A model generated the notes under the pieces. The model saw only the letters and a program-made list of their open reading frames with translations, did no database searches and had not been told where the DNA came from. DNA of 64,000 bases from Nocardioides antri. GTDB taxonomy: Bacteria > Actinomycetota > Actinomycetes > Propionibacteriales > Nocardioidaceae. Positions 51,792 to 59,645 of the stretch are shown here, in pieces. The stretch lies in the NCBI RefSeq assembly GCF_008373765.1, contig NZ_VUJW01000003.1:186001-250000 (forward strand). Direction: 5' to 3'. Numbering within the stretch: the first letter of the stretch is position 1; every line of letters begins with the position of its first letter. The position numbers were made by a program, and so were the translations under genes.

Positions 51792-52955
51792 TCAGGGAGC
51801 GAGGTCGAACCAGTCGGCGAAGCCGCTGGGGTCGTGCCGGCCGATGGCGCCGTGCTCGAGGAGGCCCCAGCCCTCCGCGCCGTCCGCGCCCGGGCCGTGC
51901 GCGACGGCGTGTCCGACGTGGTCGATCACGCCGAACATCACCCGCCCCGCGACGTCGGGGTCGGTCATGTCGTAGGTGCGCCGCTCGGTGAACCCGGCGC
52001 CCTTCCAGACGCCGTGCGTCCAGTCCGCGTCGCCGCCGTAGCCGCCGCCGACGTGGATCGGCACCGGCAGCTTCGACGTCACCTCGAGCACCAGTTCCTT
52101 GCCCTCGGGCGTCTGGCAGGTGATGGTCGCGCTGGTCGGCACCCGGGTACCCGACACGTAACGGACCTCGACCCGCGGCCAGCCCAGCTGCTCGACCCGG
52201 CCGTCCTTCCAGACCCGGGTGCAGTCGTTGAGCGTCCGGAACCCGTCCGGCGTCTCCTGGATGATGATCACGACGCAGAAGTCGTCGAACCGCATCGGCA
52301 CGTAGAGCCACCACATGCCCTCGAACGCCGGGTCCGCGGGCTTGCCCGCCGGCGCCGCCTCGCCGACCGGCCGGATGCCCCAGGAGCGGTCGCGCGTGCC
52401 GACCCAGCGGTCCGGCGTCACCGCGATCTCCTCGCCGTCGACGGCGATGGTGCCCTCCCAGGTGCCGACCTGGGCGAACCGCTGGGCGTCGAGGATCGTC
52501 CCGGAGCCCTGGCGCATCACGTGCGGCAGCTCCTGGACCACCTCGAAGGAGCCCTCCCAGCTGAGGTCCAGCGCGATCCCCTCGGTCTCCTCCAGCACCA
52601 GCCGGAGCCTCCGCAGCGGCTCGACGACCTCGACCCGGTAGCTCCCGACCCGCTGCTCCATCCGGTCCGCCCCGCGCGGGTCGCAGGCGTCGCCGAGGTG
52701 CACCGCCGTCTGCTCGTCGCCCCGGCGCAGCAGGACGAAGGCGTCCTTCGTGCCGAGGTTGGGGTAGAAGCCGAGACCGGTGATGAGGAAGAGGTCGCCG
52801 GTCCGGTCGTGCGCGTTGAGGTAGCAGCGGTCGTAGAAGTTGCGGTCGCTGCTGCCGGCCCAGGCGACGGGACGCGGCAGCTGGTGGATGGGGTACTCGT
52901 CGAGCGGCCCGAGGCCGACGTACTCCCCATGACCTCCGGGGCCGTGGCCGGTCAT
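51792..52955 (-). CDS. Lipocalin-like (CrtC/AttH-type) protein of unknown function
   Basis: A 387-residue soluble protein with no signal peptide. It has repeated beta-rich stretches and Trp/aromatic residues (FYDRCYLNAHDRTGDLFLIT, WVGTRDRSWGIRPVGEAA, MWWLYVPMRFDDFCVVIIIQ) like the hydratase/lipocalin-fold CrtC-AttH group. Members near acyl-CoA and sterol genes are common in Actinobacteria, but the reaction is not known. It overlaps the phosphotransferase gene (ATGA). A hydratase or carrier role for a hydrophobic substrate is possible. Confidence 0.65.
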   Translation of the reverse strand: MTGHGPGGHGEYVGLGPLDEYPIHQLPRPVAWAGSSDRNFYDRCYLNAHDRTGDLFLITGLGFYPNLGTKDAFVLLRRGDEQTAVHLGDACDPRGADRMEQRVGSYRVEVVEPLRRLRLVLEETEGIALDLSWEGSFEVVQELPHVMRQGSGTILDAQRFAQVGTWEGTIAVDGEEIAVTPDRWVGTRDRSWGIRPVGEAAPAGKPADPAFEGMWWLYVPMRFDDFCVVIIIQETPDGFRTLNDCTRVWKDGRVEQLGWPRVEVRYVSGTRVPTSATITCQTPEGKELVLEVTSKLPVPIHVGGGYGGDADWTHGVWKGAGFTERRTYDMTDPDVAGRVMFGVIDHVGHAVAHGPGADGAEGWGLLEHGAIGRHDPSGFADWFDLAP

Positions 52956-54109
52956 GCGCCCACCTCGTCGAGGAGGCGCTCGAAGAGCGGCCGGTGGTGC
53001 AGGACGGCCTCCGGGTCGTCCGGCCGCTCGATCTCGCCGAAGTGGATCTGCCGGGCGCTGGTGCGCAGGAAGACGATGCCCCAGTTGACCGCGGCGAGGA
53101 CCTGGAACCAGGCGAGGTCACCGACCTCGACACCCGACAGCTCCTGGTACGTCGCCACGACGGTCTCGCTCGTCAGGAAGTCCGGCATGCCGGGCAGTCC
53201 CAGCATGGTCGCGATCTCCTGGAACACCGCGTGCGCGAAGACCATCCAGGCGAGGTCCATCTCGCGCGGGCCGAGCGTCGCCATCTCCCAGTCGAGGACG
53301 GCGACGGGCGCGAAGTCCTGGTACATCACGTTGCCGATCCGGGAGTCGCCCCACACCAGCACGGGATCGCCCGCTGCGTCGGCGGGCAGGTTGGCCTCGA
53401 GCCAGGCGAGGCCGCGCTCGATGAGCGGCGAGCGCGGGCTGCCCTCGGCGGCCGCGACCGCGTAGTCGTACCAGGCGCGGGTCTTCGCGAGGTTGCGCGC
53501 CAGCGGGGTAGCACCGGCATGGCCGCTCACGGCGGGGTCGAGGAACCCGAACCGCTCGGCCGCGCCGGGGATGCCGTGCAGCCTCGCCAGCACCTCGATG
53601 CTGTTGCGCTCCAGCGCCGCCTGCTGCTCGGGCGCGGCGTCGAAGAGCCAGTTGTCGCCGAACGTGTAGGGCATGACGTCGGGAGGGACCGCACCCTCGA
53701 GTCGCCCCATCAGGAAGAAGGGGGTGCCGAGCACCTCTCCGGTCGGCTCGATCAGCCCGACCGGCGGGACCGGGATCCCGGCGAGCTCGCCGGCGAGCCG
53801 CATGGCGTCGTACTGGTCCTGGAGGCGGTACTCCGGGAAGACGGGCAGGTCCTCGGCGGCCGGAGCCACGCGCGCGACGTACTCCGTCGTCACGCGGGCG
53901 CCGTCCTCGGTCGCGGTGATGGCGAGCAGCACCGTCTCGCTGGACATGCCGTTGCTCTGGATGCCCTCGTGGAGGGTGACCTCCGGGTCCGCGCCCGGGG
54001 GCAGCACCGAGGCGAGCCACTCCTCGAGCCGCTCCCGGACGATCGCCGGGTCGCGGCTCGAGCGCTGCAGGGTCATGTCGGCCGGCGGTGCCGGTGGGGA
54101 CGAGCTCAC
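52952..54109 (-). CDS. Aminoglycoside-phosphotransferase-fold kinase (ACAD10/11 N-terminal-like)
   Basis: A 385-residue APH-fold protein. The catalytic loop is LVWGDSRIGNVMYQ (Gly where many APH enzymes have His, then Asp and Asn) and the metal motif is AVLDWEMATLGPREMDLAWM. These match kinases that phosphorylate hydroxyacyl-CoA or other hydroxylated lipids rather than drugs. I chose the GTG at 54109, which has AGGAGG directly upstream; a GTG at 54130 would make that sequence coding. It is the first gene of the operon and follows a KstR-like operator. Confidence 0.8.
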   Translation of the reverse strand: MSSSPPAPPADMTLQRSSRDPAIVRERLEEWLASVLPPGADPEVTLHEGIQSNGMSSETVLLAITATEDGARVTTEYVARVAPAAEDLPVFPEYRLQDQYDAMRLAGELAGIPVPPVGLIEPTGEVLGTPFFLMGRLEGAVPPDVMPYTFGDNWLFDAAPEQQAALERNSIEVLARLHGIPGAAERFGFLDPAVSGHAGATPLARNLAKTRAWYDYAVAAAEGSPRSPLIERGLAWLEANLPADAAGDPVLVWGDSRIGNVMYQDFAPVAVLDWEMATLGPREMDLAWMVFAHAVFQEIATMLGLPGMPDFLTSETVVATYQELSGVEVGDLAWFQVLAAVNWGIVFLRTSARQIHFGEIERPDDPEAVLHHRPLFERLLDEVGA

Positions 54110-54162
54110 GGGTCCTCCTGGGCGGGTCACAGCGCCGTCGCCGTGCCGCGGATTCAGCCTGT

Positions 54163-54176
54163 TAGAACGTGTTCTA
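54163..54176. promoter_or_regulatory. KstR-like operator between the phosphotransferase operon and tetR
   Basis: TAGAACGTGTTCTA is identical to the site before fbiC and fits TNNAACNNGTTNNA. It lies 53 bases before both the phosphotransferase gene and the divergent TetR gene. That TetR may be the repressor. Confidence 0.65.
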
Positions 54177-54229
54177 CTTTGTCAACTGGCGATTACGGTA
54201 CCCTCGGTGTCGGAATAGAGGAAGAGGTC

Positions 54230-54823
54230 ATGGCGAACTCGTCGGAGGAACCCGCGCGCGGCGCCGGGCGGCCCCGCGACCCGCGGATCGAGCAGGCGGC
54301 ACTGGCGGCCACCCGCGACCTGCTCGCCGAGGTGGGCTACGCGCGGCTCACCCTCGCGGCCGTCGCCGGACGCGCAGGTACGACGAAGGCCGCGCTCTAC
54401 CGGCGGTGGCCCTCGCTCGCCCATCTCGTCTACGAGGCGGCCTTCCCCGACGAGCTGGTGGTCGACGTTCGGCTGGAGTCCGACCTCCGCACCGACCTGG
54501 CCGGCATCGTCGCCGGCACGCGGGACGCCCTCACGACGCCGGTCGCCGCGGCGGCCCTGGCCGGCCTGCTGGCCGAGTTCTCCACCCACCCCGCCCTGCA
54601 CACGGCGCTGGTCGCGCGCTGGAGCGTCGCGTTCGACGCGGTCGGCGACCGCCTCCGGCGCGCGGCCGAGGCGGGCGAGGCCAGGCCCGGCGCCCGCCCG
54701 GAGGACCTGCTCCGGCTGCTGCTCGGCGCGGTGCTGCTCGGCGTGCTCCTCGGTCCCGAGGAGCTGGGCGACGCCTGGGTCGAACGGACGACCACCCTCC
54801 TCCTGGAGGGCCTCCGGCCGTGA
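54230..54823 (+). CDS. TetR-family transcriptional regulator
   Basis: A 197-residue repressor. The helix-turn-helix is LTLAAVAGRAGTTKAALYRR, followed by WPSLAHLVYEAAF, and the C-terminal ligand domain resembles the TetR_C_11 type. It is divergent from the phosphotransferase operon, with a palindromic operator between, so it probably controls that operon and itself. GAAGAGG precedes the ATG at 54230. Overlong in-frame readings upstream run through the opposite operon and are not real. Confidence 0.9.
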   Translation: MANSSEEPARGAGRPRDPRIEQAALAATRDLLAEVGYARLTLAAVAGRAGTTKAALYRRWPSLAHLVYEAAFPDELVVDVRLESDLRTDLAGIVAGTRDALTTPVAAAALAGLLAEFSTHPALHTALVARWSVAFDAVGDRLRRAAEAGEARPGARPEDLLRLLLGAVLLGVLLGPEELGDAWVERTTTLLLEGLRP

Positions 54824-54870
54824 CCCTCATCGGGGCCGGTCCCCTGGCGGGATCAGCGGCGGGCTGAGCC

Positions 54871-56385
54871 TCACTCCGGCGAGCGGCACGCAGGGTGCAG
54901 CTGGGGGCCGGAGACCCCGCAGTGGGTGCACTCCTCGATGTGGACCCGGCCGGCGTCCCCTGCCGACTCCTCGGCCGCGGCGAGCGGCTTCCGGATGAAG
55001 GCGGCCGCGAGCGCGGCGCCGACCAGCAGCAGGCCGGCGCTGATCAGCATGGCCCGGCCGAAGCCCGCGTCGAACGCGGCGGCGTCGGTGTAGTCGGCCC
55101 CGGCGATGCCCGCCGCGACCGGGATGACGGCGACGGCCAGCAGGCCGGCGGTGCGGGCGACCGCGTTGTTGACCCCGGACGCGATGCCGGCGTGCCGGTC
55201 CTCGGCAGCGTCGAGGACGGTGGCGGTCAGCGGCGCGACCATCAGGGAGAGGCCGGCGCCGAAGAGCAGGACCGGCGGCAGCACGTCGAAGAAGTACGAC
55301 GCCCCGGCCGTGATCGCGCCCATCCAGAGGACCCCTGCGGCGGACAGCACCGGCCCCAGCGTCATCGGGAGCCGCGGCCCGATCCGCTGCGCCAGCGCGC
55401 CCGCGCGTGACGAGAAGAGCAGCATCAGCACGGTGACCGGCAGCATCGACGACCCCGCGACGATCGGCGACCACCCGGCCACCACCTGGAGCTGCAGCAC
55501 CAGCAGCACGAAGATGACGCCGAGCGCGGCGTACACGAGGAGGGTCACCGCGTTCGCCGCGCTGAACTGCGTGTTGCGGAACAGCCCGAGCGGCACCAGC
55601 GGGTGCGACGAGCGCGCCTCGACCACGACAAACGCCACCAGGCACGCGAGCCCCGCGCCGACGGTGGTCAGGACCGAGCCGTTGAAGCCCGCCTCGCCGG
55701 CCCGGGTGAGCGCGAAGGTGAGGGCGCCGAGGCCGACCACGGCGAGCGCGGTGCCGGTCAGGTCCAGCCGGGCGACCGCTTCCGGGTCCTTGCTCTCCGG
55801 CACGTGGCGCACGGCGATCACGAGGATCACGACCGCGACCGGGACGTTGACGAGGAACACCAGGCGCCAGTTCAGCTCGACCAGCCACCCGCCGACGAGC
55901 GGGCCGATGGCGGCTGCGATCCCGCCCAGTCCTGACCAGGCGCCGACCGCTGCCGACCGGTCCTCGCTGTGGAAGGACGCCGCGATGATCGCCAGGCTGC
56001 CCGGGGTCAGCAGCGCGCCGCCGATGCCCTGGAGGCCGCGCGCCGCGATGAGCGTGCCGATGTCGGGGGCGATCCCGCAGAGCAGCGAGGCGAGGGCGAA
56101 CCACACCACGCCGATCAGGAAGATCCGCCGGCGCCCGAACCGGTCACCGAGCGACCCGCCCAGCAGGATCAGCGCGGCTAGCGTCAGGGTGTAGGCGTTG
56201 ATCGTCCACTGCAGCCCGTCGAACCCGGCATCGAGGTCCTCCCCGATCCGGCCCAGCGCGACGTTGACGACGGTCGCGTCGAGCATCGCCAGGCCGGAGC
56301 CCAGCACCGTCGTGAGCAGCACCCACCGTCCGCGGGCGCTGCCCATCCGCAGCGCGACGTCCTCGGCGGCCGGGCCCGCGGTCAC
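54871..56385 (-). CDS. MFS transporter, DHA2 (14-helix) drug-exporter type, with Cys-rich tail
   Basis: A 504-residue exporter of the EmrB/QacA group. Motif A is GGSLGDRFGRRRIFLIG, and motif C-like GLGGIAAAIGPLVGGWLVE is present. The C-terminus is odd: after the last helix an acidic tail holds CTHCGVSGPQLHPAC, a possible metal site. The GTG at 56385 overlaps the guaB3 stop (GTGA); an ATG at 56346 is the alternative and keeps the whole first helix. Cargo unknown. Confidence 0.85.
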   Translation of the reverse strand: MTAGPAAEDVALRMGSARGRWVLLTTVLGSGLAMLDATVVNVALGRIGEDLDAGFDGLQWTINAYTLTLAALILLGGSLGDRFGRRRIFLIGVVWFALASLLCGIAPDIGTLIAARGLQGIGGALLTPGSLAIIAASFHSEDRSAAVGAWSGLGGIAAAIGPLVGGWLVELNWRLVFLVNVPVAVVILVIAVRHVPESKDPEAVARLDLTGTALAVVGLGALTFALTRAGEAGFNGSVLTTVGAGLACLVAFVVVEARSSHPLVPLGLFRNTQFSAANAVTLLVYAALGVIFVLLVLQLQVVAGWSPIVAGSSMLPVTVLMLLFSSRAGALAQRIGPRLPMTLGPVLSAAGVLWMGAITAGASYFFDVLPPVLLFGAGLSLMVAPLTATVLDAAEDRHAGIASGVNNAVARTAGLLAVAVIPVAAGIAGADYTDAAAFDAGFGRAMLISAGLLLVGAALAAAFIRKPLAAAEESAGDAGRVHIEECTHCGVSGPQLHPACRSPE

Positions 56386-57488
56386 TCGACGACGACCTCG
56401 ATCCGCTGGAACTCCTTGAGATCGGTGTAGCCGGTGGTGGCCATCGAGCGCTTGAGCGCGCCGACCAGGTTCATGGTGCCGTCGGCGACCCGGCTGGGGC
56501 CGAAGAGGATCTCCTCGATCGTGCCGATCTGCTCGAACTGCACGCGCTGGCCGCGCGGCAGCTCGGGGTGGTGGGCCTCGGTTCCCCAGTGGAAGCCGCG
56601 ACCGGGCGCGTCGGTCGCTCGGGCGAACGGCGAGCCGACCATGACCGCGTCGGCACCGCACGCGACGGCCTTGGCGATGTCGCCGGAGCGGCCGATCGAG
56701 CCGTCCGCGATCACGTGGACGTAGCGGCCGCCGGACTCGTCGAGGTAGTCGCGACGGGCGGCGGCCACGTCGGCCACCGCCGACGCCATGGGTACGGCGA
56801 CGCCGAGCACGGTGCGGGTCGTGTGCGCAGCACCACCGCCGAAGCCGACGAGCACGCCGGCCGCTCCGGTGCGCATCAGGTGCAGTGCGGCCTGGTGGGT
56901 GGCGCAGCCACCCACGATCACCGGCACGTCGAGCTCGTAGATGAACTCCTTGAGGTTGAGCGGCTCGGACTGGCTCGAGACGTGCTCCGCGCTGACCGTG
57001 GTGCCGCGGATCACGAACAGGTCCACGCCCGCGTCGGTGACGACCTTGGCGAACTCCTTGGTGCGCTGCGGGGACAGCGAGCCGGCGACGGTCACGCCGG
57101 CCTCGCGGACCTGCCGCAGCCGCTCGGTGATCAGCTCGGGCTTGATCGGCTCGGTGTAGATCTCCTGCAGCCGCCGGGTCGCGGCGTCTCCCTGGAGGCC
57201 GGCGACCTCCTCGAGCAGCGGCTCGGGGTCGCTGTAGCGGGTCCAGATGCCCTCGAGGTTGAGCACGCCGAGGCCGCCGAACTTCCCGAACGCGATGGCC
57301 GTCGCCGGCGACATGACCGAGTCCATCGGCGCGGCGAGGATCGGCAGCGAGAACCGGTAGGCGTCGATCTGCCAGTCGACGCTGACCTCCTCGGGGTCGC
57401 GGGTGCGTCGGGACGGCACGATCGCGATGTCGTCGAAGGAGTAGGCGTGGCGGGCGCGCTTGGCCCGGCCGATCTCGATGTCGGTCAC
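56382..57488 (-). CDS. guaB3: GuaB3-family IMP-dehydrogenase-related protein
   Basis: A 368-residue barrel related to IMP dehydrogenase and GMP reductase, without the CBS domains. The start (YSFDDIAIVPSRRT, LPILAAPMDSVMSPATAIAF) and HVIADGSIGRSGDIAKAVAC match the family. Where the guaB gene of this window has the catalytic-Cys loop GSICTTR, this protein has AAHTTR, so the Cys is replaced by His. Its reaction is not settled. The GTG at 57488 has TAGAAT six bases upstream. guaB3 near guaB and a ChoD-like gene is a conserved actinobacterial order. Confidence 0.92.
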   Translation of the reverse strand: MTDIEIGRAKRARHAYSFDDIAIVPSRRTRDPEEVSVDWQIDAYRFSLPILAAPMDSVMSPATAIAFGKFGGLGVLNLEGIWTRYSDPEPLLEEVAGLQGDAATRRLQEIYTEPIKPELITERLRQVREAGVTVAGSLSPQRTKEFAKVVTDAGVDLFVIRGTTVSAEHVSSQSEPLNLKEFIYELDVPVIVGGCATHQAALHLMRTGAAGVLVGFGGGAAHTTRTVLGVAVPMASAVADVAAARRDYLDESGGRYVHVIADGSIGRSGDIAKAVACGADAVMVGSPFARATDAPGRGFHWGTEAHHPELPRGQRVQFEQIGTIEEILFGPSRVADGTMNLVGALKRSMATTGYTDLKEFQRIEVVVE

Positions 57489-57494
57489 CGCGCG

Positions 57495-57500
57495 ATTCTA
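57495..57500 (-). promoter_or_regulatory. -10 hexamer of guaB3, leaderless type
   Basis: TAGAAT on the minus strand ends six bases before the GTG. Confidence 0.5.
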
Positions 57501-57577
57501 GGGCGTGACCCGCCGGTTCGCTGATCCGGACGATTCGCTGGATTCACGATCGGCTCCCCGGGCACACTCGGACGACC

Positions 57578-59641
57578 ATGACCGGCCTCGTCCTTCCCGA
57601 CCACCTCGCACCGCTGCTCGGCGCCGCCGAGTTCATCGACGTGGTCGGCACCTCCGATCCGTGGGTCGTCCCGGACGGTTGGCTCCAGGACACCCAGCAG
57701 GAGCTGCGACGGCTGGTCGAGCGACTCGGCCCGGCCCAGGTGGGCGAGATGTCGTCGCCGTACGCACCGGGTCTGCCCCGCACCCTCCCCTTCCTCTGGA
57801 CGGCGATCACCTACCTCCCGACGCCGGCGCCGATCTTCGTCGGCTCGTACACCCAGCTGGGGCAGACCCTGCTCGAGCCGTGGTACCTCCCGGGGGAGAC
57901 CCTCCCGCCGAGCAGCGTGCGGACCTTCGCGACCCGCAGGTGGGACTGGCTGCTCGACCTCGCCTACGACGCGAGGGCGGTCGACCGGTCCGCGGTGCCG
58001 GACGCGTTGGAGGTCTCGATCGCCGTCTGTGACCTCCTCGCGCAGGCGCCGACGCATCGCGAGCGCGCGGTCGCAGCCGCGCGGGTGCTGCGACGGACGC
58101 TGGCCGACGAGGCGCTCGTTGCCGCGATCCAAGGTGCCTCCTGGGCCGAGCTCGACGCTCGCTGGCAGCAGGACCACGCGCTGGTGACCGACGAGGACGC
58201 CGCCGCGCTGCCGGAGCTCCGGGGCTGGACCTCGCTGCTCGCCTGGGGCCTCCACGGGTTCGACGCGGCGCACGCCCACCTCACCGACCGGGTCAGCCGC
58301 GGGCAGACCGCGGAGGGGCTGATCGCCTCCATGGCCCTGTACGACGGCATCGACGAGCTGCCCGCGGCGTTGAGCGCGGTGCTCGGCCCGGCGAGGTTCC
58401 AGGAGGTCCGCGCCGAGATGGAGCGACAGCGGCCTGGCTTCGACTCCGTCGACTGGCTGGGCGACACCCGCGGCTGGATCGCGCGGTCGATGGTCCAGGG
58501 CGAGATCGACGCCGCGCGGATCTGGATGGCGATGGCGACCCACGTCGCCTACTTCAACGTCCGGCTCGCCAATCCCGACGCCAACACGGGCTGCCCCGAC
58601 CGGATCGGCTTCTGGGACGACGTGCGCGCGATCTTCCGGCCGGCACCGACGGTGCGCAACCCGTTCGCCTCCCGGCTCCAGGCGCGCTCGCCGATCGTGT
58701 CTCCGGTCGGACCGACCGACCTGACCGGACCGGGCGAGGGGGAGCGCCTGCGTGAAGGCGAGTACGACGCCGCCGCCGCGTCTCCCCCGCCGGTCGAGAT
58801 CGGCGACCCGATGGGCGAGCTGACCGACCTGATCGGCCTCCAGGCGGTCAAGGAGCAGGTGCAACGACTGGTCGCCGAGGTGAAGGCCGAGCAGTTGCGC
58901 CGGGAGATCGGCATGCCGGCGTCGGACCGCTCGCGCCACATGGTGTTCCTCGGCAATCCCGGCACTGCGAAGACGACGGTGGCGCGGCTGCTGGCGCGGG
59001 TGTACGCCCAGCTCGGCGTGCTCGACAATGGTCACCTGGTCGAGGTCAGCAGGCAGGACCTGGTCGGTGAGTTCATCGGCCAGACCGCGCCGCGCACCAC
59101 CGCGGCCTTCAACCGGGCCTCCGGCGGTGTCCTGTTCGTCGACGAGGCCTATGCGCTGGTCCCGCCGGACTCCGACCGCGACTTCGGCCACGAGGCGATC
59201 TCCACCCTGCTCAAGCTGATGGAGGACCGGCGCGACGAGGTGGTGGTGATCGCGGCCGGCTACCCCCGCGAGATGCACCGGTTCCTGACCGTCAACACCG
59301 GTCTGGCCTCCCGCTTCCCGACCACGATCGGCTTCGCCGACTACGACGACGACGAGCTGGTCGCGATCTTCGAGCTGCTGCGCGTCCGGGCGGGCTACGA
59401 CCTCGACGAGTACGTCATCCAGCAGCTCCGGCAGCTGTTCCCGCGGCCCCGGCCTGAGGGGTTCGGCAACGGGCGGTTCGTGCGCAACGTCTTCGAGGAG
59501 ACCGTGGCGCGCCAGGCGCAGCGGATCGTCGGCTCGGGTGCGACCACGCCCGAGGAGATCCGGATGCTCCGCTGGCAGGACCTCCCGGCCACGCCACCGC
59601 CGGACGACAAGCCGTCCGCGGGCGCCGGTCTCTACCTCTGA
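57578..59641 (+). CDS. AAA+ ATPase of the CbxX/EccA type
   Basis: A 687-residue protein. The first 380 residues are helical, with no clear domain; a linker rich in Pro and Gly follows, then one AAA+ module. Walker A is GNPGTAKTT at about 459-467 (Ala where Gly is usual before Lys), Walker [13 protein letters not shown], and the Arg-finger region [13 protein letters not shown]. EccA proteins of type VII secretion and CbxX Rubisco activases share this plan. No other secretion or Rubisco gene lies near, so its substrate is unknown. It converges with the FAD oxidoreductase. Confidence 0.82.
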   Translation: MTGLVLPDHLAPLLGAAEFIDVVGTSDPWVVPDGWLQDTQQELRRLVERLGPAQVGEMSSPYAPGLPRTLPFLWTAITYLPTPAPIFVGSYTQLGQTLLEPWYLPGETLPPSSVRTFATRRWDWLLDLAYDARAVDRSAVPDALEVSIAVCDLLAQAPTHRERAVAAARVLRRTLADEALVAAIQGASWAELDARWQQDHALVTDEDAAALPELRGWTSLLAWGLHGFDAAHAHLTDRVSRGQTAEGLIASMALYDGIDELPAALSAVLGPARFQEVRAEMERQRPGFDSVDWLGDTRGWIARSMVQGEIDAARIWMAMATHVAYFNVRLANPDANTGCPDRIGFWDDVRAIFRPAPTVRNPFASRLQARSPIVSPVGPTDLTGPGEGERLREGEYDAAAASPPPVEIGDPMGELTDLIGLQAVKEQVQRLVAEVKAEQLRREIGMPASDRSRHMVFLGNPGTAKTTVARLLARVYAQLGVLDNGHLVEVSRQDLVGEFIGQTAPRTTAAFNRASGGVLFVDEAYALVPPDSDRDFGHEAISTLLKLMEDRRDEVVVIAAGYPREMHRFLTVNTGLASRFPTTIGFADYDDDELVAIFELLRVRAGYDLDEYVIQQLRQLFPRPRPEGFGNGRFVRNVFEETVARQAQRIVGSGATTPEEIRMLRWQDLPATPPPDDKPSAGAGLYL

Positions 59642-59645
59642 CGGG

